From Takakia lepidozioides (Eukaryota > Streptophyta > Takakiopsida > Takakiales > Takakiaceae), in NCBI GenBank assembly GCA_030704615.1, contig CM060734.1:13208001-13268000 (forward strand): 60,000 nt of DNA. Reading direction: 5' to 3'. Position 1 is the first letter of the stretch. Each line of letters starts with the position of its first letter. The notes beneath the pieces are model-generated. The model saw only the letters and a program-made list of their open reading frames with translations, searched no databases and was not told the origin of the DNA. Below are positions 1-10,857 of this stretch, in pieces. Made by a program: the position numbers and the translations under genes.

Positions 1-288
1 GATGCCTAATGCGACCCCGCCTCTAGTGGGTTTGTATGGTGCTGAACGCCGCATAATGCATTGTGGGGCAGTGAAGGGTATACCGTATAGTAGGTAGTAA
101 TCCGGTAGTAGCTTGTTTATGTAGGAGCTATTAGTATCATGGGTGTGTAACTTGGTTTCTTGTAGTAGAATAATGTGCGGGGTGGAGTCTGCTAGGAGGT
201 GGATAAGGCTTTGGATACTTGTGGCAAGGGACCTGACGTTCCATGAGGTGATGTTGAGAGAGTGTAGTGTGAATGCAGGGGAGTAACA
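1..288 (-). pseudogene. LINE AP-like endonuclease, N-terminal fragment
   Basis: Reading the minus strand leftwards from about 288 gives an open frame running off the window edge. It holds the start of an apurinic/apyrimidinic-type endonuclease of a non-LTR retrotransposon: ITSWNVRSL, then IILLQETKL, a Y-rich stretch and RGGVALGI. The N in WNVRSL and the E in QETKL are the usual metal and catalytic residues of this fold, which nicks target DNA to prime reverse transcription. A TAA sits in frame at 291-289, so the upstream end of the ORF is lost or lies in another frame. No ATG-led ORF is present here; recognition rests on the motif series. It may be the 5' part of the Dualen-like LINE family whose RT half lies at 38,976-40,630 and whose 3' half lies at 8,045-11,478, but the pieces do not overlap, so this link is inferred. 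Confidence 0.8.
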
Positions 289-2883
289 TTAAAAAATTTG
301 TTGTTACTTGTTCAGCTTCTGCATTTCTACAGGACAGGGGATCTGATACCGGCGGGAAGGAATTTGAGCTATCCTTGTGAGGTTATTAGGAACAACATGG
401 GAACATTGGGAAACGCTTGGCCAGGATATAGCCTAAGTACCTACGATTATTCGTCCATCCATGCTTTATCATCCATGAGTATGAACGAATGGCCAGGTGT
501 GCTTCTCATCCGAGTGATGAATGAACTTCATCTATGCGCGATGGCAGGGAATGCCCTATGGGGTGCCATGAGCAGAAGAACGAGCAAGAGTGCGTGTAAC
601 AGGGAGTGCGGGAAGAAAAACACTTGGAGGATTCTGCTGCGGGAAATGGAATGAGCAGGGAGAGTAGGAAGAAACACAAAGAGGAGATTTTGCTGTGAGT
701 CAATGGTGCCGCCATCTTCGTGGTAATAATCAAATTCTGGAGGAGATACTTGCAGGGAGATTGGGTAGCTTAGGGCTTGCTGGAGGATGATCGTACAGGG
801 AATAGCTTGGAAGAGTTGTGCTCAAGCCAGGTGAAGGGAGGCGGTGCTGTCACTGATCTTGTGCAACCACCAGAGCCGCCATTGCCTTGATGAACATAAT
901 CATGGGAGGATGAGCTTGCAAGGGAAACGGCCAGCCGCCAGAGAACAGGGAGGTGGGGTTGCTGGCACAATCAATGGTGAGTTAGGATGAGGAGCAGCTC
1001 GACATAACGAGCATCTGCCAGAGCGAATGAAGGATTGGCTTGTGGATGGTGACTCAGGTTATATGTAAGTAAGGAGGTAAAGAGTGGAATGTACAGATGC
1101 AGGAAGCTTTCAGATATCTTCTTGCTATAAGATCATATCAGATCTTAGGGTAGGTTTGCTTAGATAGTGAGGTAGGGTAGTTAGTTGGCAAGCTACAGGG
1201 GTGTTGCCATAGGCTGAAGCAGGGCCGTCATGACTTAATGAACGCTGGAATTGTCAAATCCAGACGAGAAGAGGAGTTAAGGTAGCTGCTGACGGAGATG
1301 GTGAGGTGCCATTTTGGGCAAGCAGACCCACCGCTTCACCTGGAGTATAAGACAGATAAGTTTGTAGACACGAGGCTTCTTCTTTTTGACACTTAGGAAT
1401 CGTTGTTGTGAAATTTTGGTAGAGACTCTCAAACTGAGAGCGTGATGAGGACAGGAAAAAGACTTTTGAAAATGGAATGGAGACTCTGGACTTCAAACCA
1501 GGATGGGGTGGAGATGAATGGATCTGATGCACATGTCTGTAGGAGTGCTGATGGAGGGCAGATGTAGTTCACCCACAGTGACAGAATGCTTGTTGTTTGT
1601 TTTGTTTTTGTTCCTTTGGCTTCAGTATCATGAATCTGCATACAATGCGGCTCTGGGATTTTGATTATCAGATGTAAATGCAATCCAGTGTAGTTGATGT
1701 GAGCACTAGTGAGGGTTAGCTGTAATATCTTGAAATCATAAAGAGGAAGAGGTGGATGGCTCGATACAAAGAGTAGGGCACGTTGAATGAATATGCTTGC
1801 ACACTGTAAGGCAATCAGATTCCAAGTTTAATTACTAGAGGTGGATGGGGCTGCAAACTGACACTGATGTAGAGTTTAGAACTGGTTCAGAGTGGACTCA
1901 ACATTTGAACTCTGTTGGTTCAAATCTAAAAGTGCAAAAGTGAGTTGTTGGGGTGTGTAGATGCAGATCTGTAGAAGGGTTGGGAATTGACTGACAAACT
2001 GGGTTGTCCCTGGAGGCAAACAGTGTGAAGGGTCTATTTTGGGTGAGAGAAAGACTGATGGAAGAGCTGATCATGTCTTGTGTGACCAAGGTTTGATTCC
2101 AAGGCTGGATTCACTGGATACATGGCTGAATGTGTTTGCATTGCATGTAGATAGGCTGCTGGTTGGAAGAAAAATGAGCCAGGGAATTTTACAGCAGGAA
2201 GGAGAGAGAAAAGGTTTGGGAAGGGAGAGAGCTGCTCATTAAAAGGGGTAATGAGGGATGGTCAACTGGGAGATAGAGGAGAAACCATGACATCTGCAAA
2301 GAATCACTAGGCCTGTAATTCATGGCAGATCTGAGTTGCCTTTCTCTTATCAGTGATCTCATTACAAAAGGGGTTTCAACGTGTGTTGCTCAAGGGTGAT
2401 GCCCACATGGGTCGCATTTAGCTCCGTCATAGGGCTAGTTGTATCACTGAAAACATCACAGCAGCACCATTGGTGCTGCAATTGTATAAAGATTGTGTAA
2501 ATCATGAACAAGAAGGATTCAATCCCCATCCATGTTTTCTCTTCCGCTTCGGCATGGATGAGGATTTATGAACTCTGATCATGAACGATAGGAGGGAAAC
2601 CCATAACCGTGTGCCGCTGGTAGATTGCTAGGTTGTTCTTTTTACTGGAAGAAGTATAGTTAGAATTACACAGAAGGGGATTTATGCCCCCTTCTTTTCA
2701 CACTACAAGAGTAAGTGCAGTTTATGGGGGGATGGTTAGGAGGAAGAGCTAACTCGGTTGTTTCGGTTGGGGTGGGTATAGGTGTGATTGGTAGGAGTGG
2801 TGGGAGTGTAGGGGGAGGTGGATACTCAAGGACAATGGGAGTGGTAGCTCGAAGGGTGGCAGATTATGATGATGTTGACGAAT
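289..2883. other. No recognisable gene
   Basis: About 2.6 kb with only short ORFs on both strands, none showing a domain I recognise. Composition is mixed with purine-rich patches (about 2,190-2,240). I see no repeat structure matching the palindrome families elsewhere in the window. It could hold untranslated or intronic sequence or old, unrecognisable transposon DNA. Confidence 0.4.
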
Positions 2884-3286
2884 AATCGGTGCCGACTTTC
2901 CCCACGCGCGCAGAAACATAGGAGAAGTATTGGTAGTCGGTGCCAACTACCAACATCCTTGCCTTTGGGTAACTCGAAATAGTGGTAGACACCAAGGCGT
3001 TCCTATGCCTTTTTGTTGTTTCTCTGTTCATGGAGTAAAGGTGTGAAAATCACATTGCGGTTAATCGTTACCCTCAGTGCCAATTCAACAAAAACAAAGA
3101 AGAGGACATTGAAGTCGGCTCCGACTACCACCACATGGGGTGAGGAAAAATGTAGTGGGAAAATATATAGTCAGCAGCGACTATAGGCGAATTTCTCATT
3201 ACATAGCATGTTTCCGAAAAGTCGTTGCCAATTTCCACCACGCCAACAGAAATTGAGAACAACTCACAGTAGTCGGTGCCGACTAC
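2884..3286. repeat. Left array of TAGTCGG-type palindromes
   Basis: Short inverted repeats built on AGTCGG/CCGACT recur here: at 2,884-2,897 and 2,931-2,953 (imperfect), 3,113-3,126, 3,166-3,185 (TATAGTC, 6-nt loop, GACTATA) and 3,269-3,286 (GTAGTCGG TG CCGACTAC, perfect arms). The sequence between them is partly repeated too: the stretch after 2,886 (through cagaaacata) resembles the stretch after 3,226 (through cagaaattga). Matching palindromes recur at 4,631-4,890 on the other side of the RING-H2 reading frame. Bracketing of a gene by the same palindrome family suggests the ends of a mobile unit, or a captured gene, but no transposase is visible here. Confidence 0.7.
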
Positions 3287-3836
3287 CACCAACCGGGACG
3301 ACAGGGTCGTTGGAATAAAAATGAAAATTGCAGTAGTAGGCCTCGCCATTGTGCATATGCGGCCGATTTATTCGTTCACACTGTAACATTTCCACTGCGA
3401 TACATCATCCTTATCTATTGAGGTTGACAGGGTCTTGGGTGCATGATGTTGACAATGCAAATGTGTCACTTAGAGAAGTCGACGTCGTATCTACAGAGGC
3501 ATACCCAAAATATTTAGTCACTTCCAGACATACTCATAAAGTACTTGCAAATGAACTTCTCCAACTGTACTCGCCGCTAGCTAATGCTCTCCTTTGTTAC
3601 CTTAGAACGTTGGCGGAAATCAGAAACATCTCATGGGACAGAATGGAAACAAACGAGACAAAGGAAATGAAACATTTCTTTAGCAGGAGGCCATAGAATC
3701 CCAAGCCATACTCTTTAACATCAACTTTGTAATGGCTGTGGGAAGCTTCCATACATAGGAGAGCACTAAAGACGACAGTGAGGCCAAAAGGCCGGGCAAA
3801 ACAATTCAACATGAAAATGCAACTCGACATTATTTC
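3287..3836. other. Spacer next to the RING-H2 gene
   Basis: Intergenic or 3' flanking DNA of the RING-H2 reading frame, which reads leftwards into it. Small ORFs on both strands (for example 3,349-3,696 plus) show no recognisable domain. If the RING gene is expressed, its 3' untranslated region lies here. Confidence 0.4.
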
Positions 3837-4403
3837 TCACAATCGACGCCGGCATAGGGGGCATGTGCCGTTCACCTGAACCCAGCTGTCAATGCATGCA
3901 CTGTGGAAGGAGTGCAGACACACACTGAGCATGCGTATAGTTTCTCCCAGTTGTGCCGACTGAAGGCAAATACTACATGAGTCCATTGCCTTAGTTTCCG
4001 CGGTCACAATAACTTGTTCAGCAGAACAGACATAAGAGTCAATGCAAACACCACTCCAATGGAAGTCCTCTTCCTCAACAACCTCCAATTCTTCAAAACC
4101 ATGTACAGGATACTCCCCAACTTCCTCCTCGTCCACACTCTCGTCGAATGACTCTGACTCCGAATCCAACGCACACCACCAAGGCAATCTGGATTCTAAG
4201 AAGGCAATGTAGTCGGCCATCCCTTCTTCGTATTCCGTGATGTTTACCAACTGAGGGGAGGCAAGCCTGCTCCCCACGTCTTCTTCCACCGCAGGAATTC
4301 CAACTGCTTGAAAATTGACATCAGGCGAATGTCCACTTTCACTCCCATGTTCCTCTGCACCTCTCCCCTCATCATTGTCATACCGCTCAACCACTCCACC
4401 TTC
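3837..4403 (-). CDS. RING-H2 finger protein (putative E3 ubiquitin ligase)
   Basis: The C-terminal 45 residues form a C3H2C3 RING-H2 finger: CSIC, 14 residues, C-x-H-x2-H-x2-C, then CPLC, ending five residues before the stop. Such fingers bind an E2 enzyme and direct ubiquitin transfer. The N-terminal two thirds are strongly acidic (runs of E, D and S) without membrane segments, so a soluble protein is likely. Start: the frame is open from 4,403. An ATG further upstream at 4,460 is in the same frame but is separated by one TAA at 4,406-4,404; the first ATG inside the open part is at 4,220, giving 127 residues. Either the true start is 4,220, an unseen exon supplies the N terminus, or the gene is newly broken. 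The locus is bracketed by TAGTCGG palindromes. The RING call is firm; the function beyond ubiquitination is unknown. Confidence 0.75.
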   Translation of the reverse strand, partial: EGGVVERYDNDEGRGAEEHGSESGHSPDVNFQAVGIPAVEEDVGSRLASPQLVNITEYEEGMADYIAFLESRLPWWCALDSESESFDESVDEEEVGEYPVHGFEELEVVEEEDFHWSGVCIDSYVCSAEQVIVTAETKAMDSCSICLQSAQLGETIRMLSVCLHSFHSACIDSWVQVNGTCPLCRRRL

Positions 4404-4630
4404 TTATGATTCCTGCGCTGGAGGATTGCCCTCACCTGTGTGAAGATGGCCTCTCACCATCGTGGAGGTAACGTCAGCGAATGTCGTTCCACAAAGTGGA
4501 ATGTCACCTGTTAAACAGAAACGTAGCCCTAACAAGACAAGGCCATCACTTTGGCTCCTTTATATTCTGTTTTCTACATGCACGAGCGGGAAAATGATTG
4601 CCGCAAATGTTTCCCACTCCCTCCAATGGC

Positions 4631-4890
4631 TATAGTCGTTGTCGACTACTTCTTAAGCGGCCATTGGATACTATTCCACAAAAAATAAATAACAAAGTTC
4701 CGAATGTCGAATGTGTCGATTTTAACCATGTTCAAAAAATCTTGTTTATTACAAAATTTCCTATTACCGCGGACCTATTACCGCGCATTTTTGTCGCACG
4801 CCTATACCCGTGTTGGAGGTCGCAGTGCCTATAGTCAGCACCGACTACCTATCCATTAAATTTTTTTTCTCATATAGTCTGCACCGACTA
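4631..4890. repeat. Right array of TAGTCGG-type palindromes
   Basis: Three inverted repeats of the same family as 2,884-3,286: 4,633-4,648 (TAGTCG ttgt CGACTA), about 4,832-4,847 (TAGTCaGCACCGACTA) and 4,875-4,890 (TAGTC tgcacc GACTA). Together with the left array they enclose about 1.35 kb containing only the RING-H2 reading frame and its flanks. The arms are conserved while the intervening sequence is not. Confidence 0.7.
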
Positions 4891-6149
4891 TTTAGGTTTG
4901 GCAACTCCCGAACCAAATCTCGTTAAACCACATCTGCGGTCTATGGGCCACAACGATGGCTATCATACCTATTTTTCACCTCAAAAGCAATGGGAAATTG
5001 CGTGGTGGCGGGCCAAAATCCGAGAATATTCCTTGGATTATGCTCTGCTCATGCTTATATTTGCTCATGCTCATGCTCACTGCTCATGTAAAATCCGCAC
5101 CCCTGCTCAGTCACTCCCCCCCCTACCTTTTCTTTCTTTCTTTGTTGCCCCCTCTCTCCCTCTCTGCTTTGTTTTGTTTTGTGAGCAGCACAAAAGAGAG
5201 GGAAGATACTTTTTGTCATGTCAAGACAAAGACAGGACCCCTAGGGTCATTGTCATGAAGAAGAAGAATAATCAGACATATCAGCCACTTAACAGTGGCA
5301 CCATCCATCAATCATCAAGCTAGAAAATCCAGAATTACATCCATGCACAGTAATGTGTTCATGTCAGTAATATTCATAACCCAAAGAGTATTTCACTGAT
5401 GCTGATTGACCACCAGTTATGATCAGGATACACATTCAGAGGTCTGGGTGGGATGGCGGGTACTTGGCCATATTTTGGCCTTGATGTGTTGCCGGTCAAA
5501 TGGTCATACATATTTACAATCCAGATTGATTGATGTCCGCAAGCTGTAATCCAAGCATACTTACTCAAACCCCATGGGTGTCATGGAGGGATTTTTTGAA
5601 AAAAACAAAAACAGAACTTGGATACCACAGATTTAAATACCTTGCCCTGCCAATATTTGTTTAAACTAGTCTGCAGCACAATTTGCCCCCACAGGGGAGG
5701 GGGATATGTCTGGTAATTTTTCCAGAATACCCCTATACCATTATTTTTTGCTACAGCTGAAAATCAAAGTTCATGACACAGCAAGGCAAAAATAAAGCAC
5801 TGCATACACACCCTGTGACAGTATATGACACTGTCAGCACACCCTATTCACATCATACCATATTTGACCATGTCATAACACCATGTCCAGGGGGTATTTC
5901 CACTTAACCACCTTGGCTGCCTCAAAAACCAGTCACCAAATATATTGTTGTCATATTTCAGTGTCAGCTGAATGGCCACAAGCAAAATCTTCACCATAGC
6001 ATCTTGCTAACAAAGCCATCCAGGTATACCATGGCTGTGATGGTTCTTTAACTTGGTGCGACTTCCCGATTTTTTTCATCCTGACGCGATGGGAAATGGT
6101 ATCTGTCTGCTGGGCTTAAGGTTGAGGTGGATGAATTTCATCCTGGAAG
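4891..6149. other. No recognisable gene
   Basis: AT-rich DNA with several unsupported ORFs. Two overlapping plus-strand ORFs at 4,898-5,323 owe their length to low-complexity pyrimidine sequence around 5,100-5,180. A minus-strand ORF at 5,374-5,568 (64 codons, rich in W and aromatic residues) looks more protein-like and could be an exon, but I cannot assign it. Confidence 0.35.
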
Positions 6150-6690
6150 AGGCACTAGAAGAGAAACCGGCTTTTTCCACGGTTTTTTCCACACTTTTTG
6201 CTGTGGAATCAACCGCAATCCACACCTATCGTGGGTGTAAGAAATGACTAGTGCTTTCGGACACCCCGTGGACGGCCTGGCTCTCGGGTGGCCCTATGGA
6301 AAAGTCCACGGGTGGCTGAATCCACGGGTGGCTTTTTTCACGGGGTGAATGGATTTTTCCATGGGGCGACGTGTGCTTTGGTGAACACCGCCACGTGGAT
6401 CCTAGACGTACAAAGGGTGTGGACTTGTCCACACCGACGGGAAAATTATGCGACAGCCTGTCACCATGGCTTGACAACATCTGGGCAACGGTATGGACAC
6501 CACGTGTATTTTTGTCAAGGCGACACGTGGCATATTTTGGAGCAACTCTTGGTGTGGGTGTGGAGTATTTTACTGCCTATACTGTAGGTCATTCCACATA
6601 ACTGTGGAGAAGACCATAGCGGGTGTGAAATATACTACGGCCTACGTCGTAGGACATTCCACATAAATGTGGAGGATACCACAGTTCACC
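6150..6690. repeat. Palindrome-rich block with 65-bp tandem repeat
   Basis: This block is full of short inverted repeats built on CCACA/TGTGG and CCACG/CGTGG, such as GTGGACttGTCCAC near 6,420 and several TCCACGGGTGG direct copies near 6,300. At its right end a unit starting GGGTGTG at 6,556 is repeated at 6,621 (65-bp period); each copy carries an internal inverted repeat around CCTAC/GTAGG and the sequence CATTCCACATAA before TGTGGAG. No transposase is adjacent. This is a third palindrome family in the window, distinct from those at 2.9-4.9 kb and 33-39 kb. Confidence 0.6.
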
Positions 6691-6874
6691 GTAGGTTGCT
6701 TGTGGTCAGTATCACGATCTAAAGACACCTAAACACAATTCCAAAGCATCACGGCAACAACCTGCTCATGACATGAAGAACTGACTAAGCATGGCCAGAA
6801 CAACAGATAGAATGAGCAGATGCAACGATAATTCAAAATTACATAAGTGCTTCATTGCCCAAATACACTTCAAT

Positions 6875-7930
6875 CTGACGATGACAGCCTAGATTTGTTC
6901 TAGGAAACACCCAACTCAACTTATCACACTAGTTCCTATGCTCAATTGCATCTGCTACTCTCTATAATCCAACAAGCATTCACCTTCTTGCCTCGATTGT
7001 CCCACCATTGACTAGGGTTAGAAAAGTATTCATTCCACAGCTTGTCCTCGTCTCTGTTACCTGTTTCTGGATACTTTCGTGTTGTCACATCGGCAGTATC
7101 ATGTCAAAGTCACTCCAAACTAGATTCACTCAACCAACTAACTTGCAGAATTCAACATGGAAAGTTAGGGGCGATTCTTATAAGAGGGAAAAACAGGGTG
7201 AAATGTGCTGAAGAAGATGCTTTCATTAGCAGTGCCTGATTATATCAATTGTGCCGCTGCTGCCAGTTGACCATCTACCCATGCAGGTTTCTGGTAGCTA
7301 TTGATCCACAGGGAATCACAGGTAATGTGGAGCTTGAAATCTGGCCCTCTTAGATGAATCTGGACCCACACTCTATCCCTGCTCCTTCAGCTATCCATGC
7401 CTCTGCACAAATCATGCATACCCTTTCCGTGCTGCTAGCAACTGACAATGAAAGCCTAGAATTGTTCTAGGAAACACCCAACTCAACTTATCACACTAGT
7501 TCCTATATTGCTCAATTGCATTTGCTACTCTCTGTAATCCAACAGGCATTTACCTTTTGCCTCGATTGTCCCACCATTGACTGGGGTCAGAAAAGTATTC
7601 ATTCCACAGCTCCTGGTCTCCTTGTCTGTGTTACCTGTTTCTGGATACTTTCCTGTTGTCACATTGGCAATATCAGTCAGTCACTCCAAACTATCAAAGG
7701 TTCACTCAACCAGCTAACTTGCAGAATTCAACATGAAAATTCAGGGCCGATCCTGATAAGAGGGAAAAACAGGGTGAAATGTGTTGAAGAAGGTGCCTTC
7801 ATTAGCAGTGCCTGAATTTATCAATTGTGTTGTTGCTGCTGCAACTTCCAGTTGACCATCTACCTATGCAGGTTGCTAGTAGCTATTGATTCATAGGGAA
7901 TCATAAGTAATCTTGTGCCTGAAATCTGGC
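6875..7930. repeat. Direct duplication of about 0.47 kb
   Basis: The segment 6,875-7,345 is repeated at 7,442-7,930, an offset of about 566-585 bp. Shared blocks include CTAGGAAACACCCAACTC, TTGTCCCACCATTGACT, AAAAGTATTCATTCCACAG and GTTGACCATCTACC, with small indels and substitutions. The copies are close enough to be a fairly recent tandem duplication. Neither copy contains a convincing protein domain. A short unique stretch (about 7,346-7,441) separates them. Confidence 0.8.
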
Positions 7931-8852
7931 CACACTCTATCCCTTCGCTTCTTTTTCCCCACACATATGCAGCCATCACAGCCTCCAAACTGTCGGTGGT
8001 ACCCTTTGCCCATCATTTGCTCAAAGGTATCCAAAGCCTCCATCCCATGACCCTGCTGGGCATATCCTGTTCAACTCACAAAACGTATTTGTGGCCTTCC
8101 CACCAGCACCCCAAATGCCCTCACCCAGCTCCCAACGGACAGTTACGGCATAGGCACTAGCCCACTAGTTACCTCATACGCCCGGACCCTAGGGCACACA
8201 ACTCCAAGAGGCCCTTAATGATCCAGGGCGGCTAGGTCTAATCTATAGAGGGCTTCTCAAATCCCTTGCCTCCAAATATAATGGCCTCCACTCCCTCCCA
8301 TCTCTCCACCCTCAATCTTGCCTCCACTCCCCCACTGCCCGCACATTGTTTGTCCCACGACAAATGAAAATCAGCATACAAACCGACCTCCCGGGCTACC
8401 CCAACACCATCGCACCCCTCGAACAAACCTGGCTTAGCAGCCCCTACCTCTCTCAATTAGATGACCTACACCCCTGTCAAAAAAAACCCATCCTCTCATA
8501 CTTCAAAGAAATGCACATAACCAAACTAGCCCAACTCACCACAGCCCCCGGCAACCGACTACTTACCCCCAGTGAATTCACCCTCAGATACTCTAGAGCT
8601 ACCGTCAAAACTTATCGATATCTACACCACCTACGCTCCCTTTCTGTCATCCATCCGCATCGTGCATTCTCAACTATGACCTCCCATGCTCACTTTCTCC
8701 CCACAACAAGCAAGATCTCCTCCCCCAATATAGGGTTGGCCCCGCAGCCTCTATTCTTAATATGCTTAAAATCATCTCGGCCTTGACCACTAACCCTACA
8801 AACAGTACCACCCCCCCCCCTTTTCCTTCCCGCCCCCAGATCAACCCCACCC

Positions 8853-9167
8853 ATGAACCCAAACCGAGCCTACCCACCACCACCTCCCCAGATCAGTCCT
8901 CCCGCCACACCCCAACCTAAACCAACACTACACCACATTACCCCCCAATTACCATTCCCCAATTTGTCTCCCAACCCTAACCCAATAAATTACCCAGACA
9001 ACCCTGAGGCCTTCATTATTGAAGCCATATTAGGAATAAAAACCCAAACCTCTATTGACGCATTTGGTGCAACCAGCATAGACACCTACTACCTTTGTAA
9101 ATGGGCTGGCTATCTGACGGACGACAATACATGGCAAACTGAAGACGACCTCTTTGGTGCTCAATGA
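8853..9167 (+). pseudogene. Chromodomain of the LINE
   Basis: A 104-codon open frame: a proline-rich leader (residues 1-50) followed by a chromodomain-like module from residue 52, with IIEAILG, the aromatic YYLCKWAGY core and NTWQTEDDL at the end. This matches the usual chromodomain pattern of a Y-x-V-K-W-x-G-Y strand followed by N-T-W-E-P-x-x-N/D-L, the surface that reads methylated histone H3 tails. A second copy with the same residues lies at 43,337-43,505, so the domain belongs to the LINE family and is not a chance insertion. It may steer integration to heterochromatin. The frame continues past the TGA at 9,165 as a sequence homologous to the second copy, so that stop is a lesion. Confidence 0.7.
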
Positions 9168-9709
9168 AGCTGTGATCCCGCACATAACCTCATCCTTCTC
9201 ACCACCTTTCACAAAACTACCAACATTAACTATCTGGCTCAAACCCACCAACACCATGTCTAGTCCCAACCCCAGCAGAGGGACACCCGGTACATCCGCA
9301 ACACCCTAACCACACCTGATGTACATGTCAGTATCACTGAGTGTAATCCAGACAAAGACATACTATACGACTCCCCCACCCTCCACTATAACCACCATCT
9401 AACAAATATCTGCCATACGGAGGTTACATTGGATCTATCCCCAAAAGACGGCTAACATGGCTCTGGCACAGATACTCTACTCCCACCCCCTGCTCTTTCC
9501 AACTACTACCACCCAGACAAGACTTTGCCACAGAAATCTGTTTGGCTTATCGACCGTTATCTTCGCGATACCCCCCCTAAGAAACCCCGCACTCCCCTCA
9601 AATTAACACAAGCTTACACTCATAACTCCTTTCCACCAGATATCCTCGCACTCCTCATCACATCATTTCACTCACACACTCTTATTACTCTAGCCCACTC
9701 ACATGCCCT

Positions 9710-10110
9710 ATGGAGATCTCCTCATACTCTAGCCCCAACCACCGTGATTGCATCTTCGGTGCCTCTGGCCCGGCCCCCCAACGTATCTGGGCTGGTGGTG
9801 GCCTTGCCCCACGCCCGCCAGGTCTCCAGACCCACGAGGCCCTTTATTGGGCTCGGTGTGCGGCACAATCCCCTTCACCCACCACTACCATCCTTATACT
9901 TACAAAACACCGTGGCCGGACCTTCGACACCCCCTCCTCCAACTCCCTCATGGGTCACCCTCTAGCCGCTATTTAACCCAATCAGCTCAGGTATATACAA
10001 AACCCACCCTTCCCCAAGTACCTCAAATATACAGAGCCCACCTTAACCCTGATACTACTTGTTCAAAATACCTCTCCCAACAACGTACATCCAGACTTCC
10101 CTGCCCGTCT
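9710..10110 (+). pseudogene. LINE region of unknown function
   Basis: Across several frames this stretch encodes DCIFGASG, then W-x-G-G-G-L-A, THEAL-x-WAR-x-AA and a hydrophobic strand ILIL, followed by LPKYLKYTEPTL. The same series is found at 44,050-44,545 in the second LINE piece (DCIFGATGSA, HEALRWARIAA, ILILT, PPLPKYLKRKEPTLTL). Conservation at the amino-acid level between two decayed copies argues for a real domain. I do not recognise the family. It lies between the chromodomain and RNase H. Confidence 0.55.
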
Positions 10111-10199
10111 CAACCGCCTATTATCAACCTAAGCAAAGCCTGGACCATCGGCACACCCCCAGTATGTCAACAAATCCCACCTCTAAAATACCCCCCTGC

Positions 10200-10605
10200 T
10201 AACTCTCACTACACTGACGGTTCCCTCACCGGCTCCCAAGCAAGATATGGCATCTACCATGCAGCCACTAAACAAGGCACCGCCCTTAGACTCCCTGGAC
10301 CCACCCCCATCCTACCGCTGAGCTTATGGCTATCCATGTCACACTCTCCTAGCTGGCCTCCTCTCTCCCCCCCCACACTACATTTTTACCGACAGTCTGA
10401 CCTCTCTATTTTTCATACGAAATCATCTCTCTAGCCCCTCTACCCACCACTACCATCCTGACCAGAACCTAATAACAGCCATCGTACACCGTGCCATCTC
10501 TCTGAACCAACCAATCCACTTTCTCAAAGTTCGTTCGCATACTGGTATCTTAGGCAACGAAGCAGCAGACCTCTTAGCCCAACAAGGGGCCACCCAGCCC
10601 CCTGT
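10200..10605 (+). pseudogene. LINE RNase H domain
   Basis: Type I RNase H signature spread over two or three frames: YTDGSLTG with the first catalytic aspartate, GYGIYH-like strand, AELMAIH with the catalytic glutamate, FTDSLTSLF with the second aspartate, and KVRSHTGILGNEAADLLA with the conserved histidine, N-E-A-A-D and last aspartate. The enzyme would degrade RNA in RNA-DNA hybrids during reverse transcription. All four acidic positions are present although the frame is broken. A truncated copy of the same domain is at 44,680-44,815. Confidence 0.8.
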
Positions 10606-10857
10606 AGATCCCACAACGGACCCTATACATATCGCACACACGCACCCATTCTGGCTCATACACCCCGTCCCGGAACCCCCTGAGTCTCGACCAATCCGTA
10701 ACCTCTTTAAAACACTTACTCGAGAAACTAGCAAACAAGCCTCATCCTCCACCACTCACACCAAACACCACATCCAAAAATGGACGCATTCCAAGATACT
10801 ACACCATGAACTGTCCAACCACTTCTGGCACACCAAAGTCGCCTCAGATGCACAAAT

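Noticed and set aside
4898-5323. Overlapping plus-strand ORFs as a gene
   Set aside because: Length comes from a pyrimidine-rich low-complexity tract; no domain, and the two frames are equally open.
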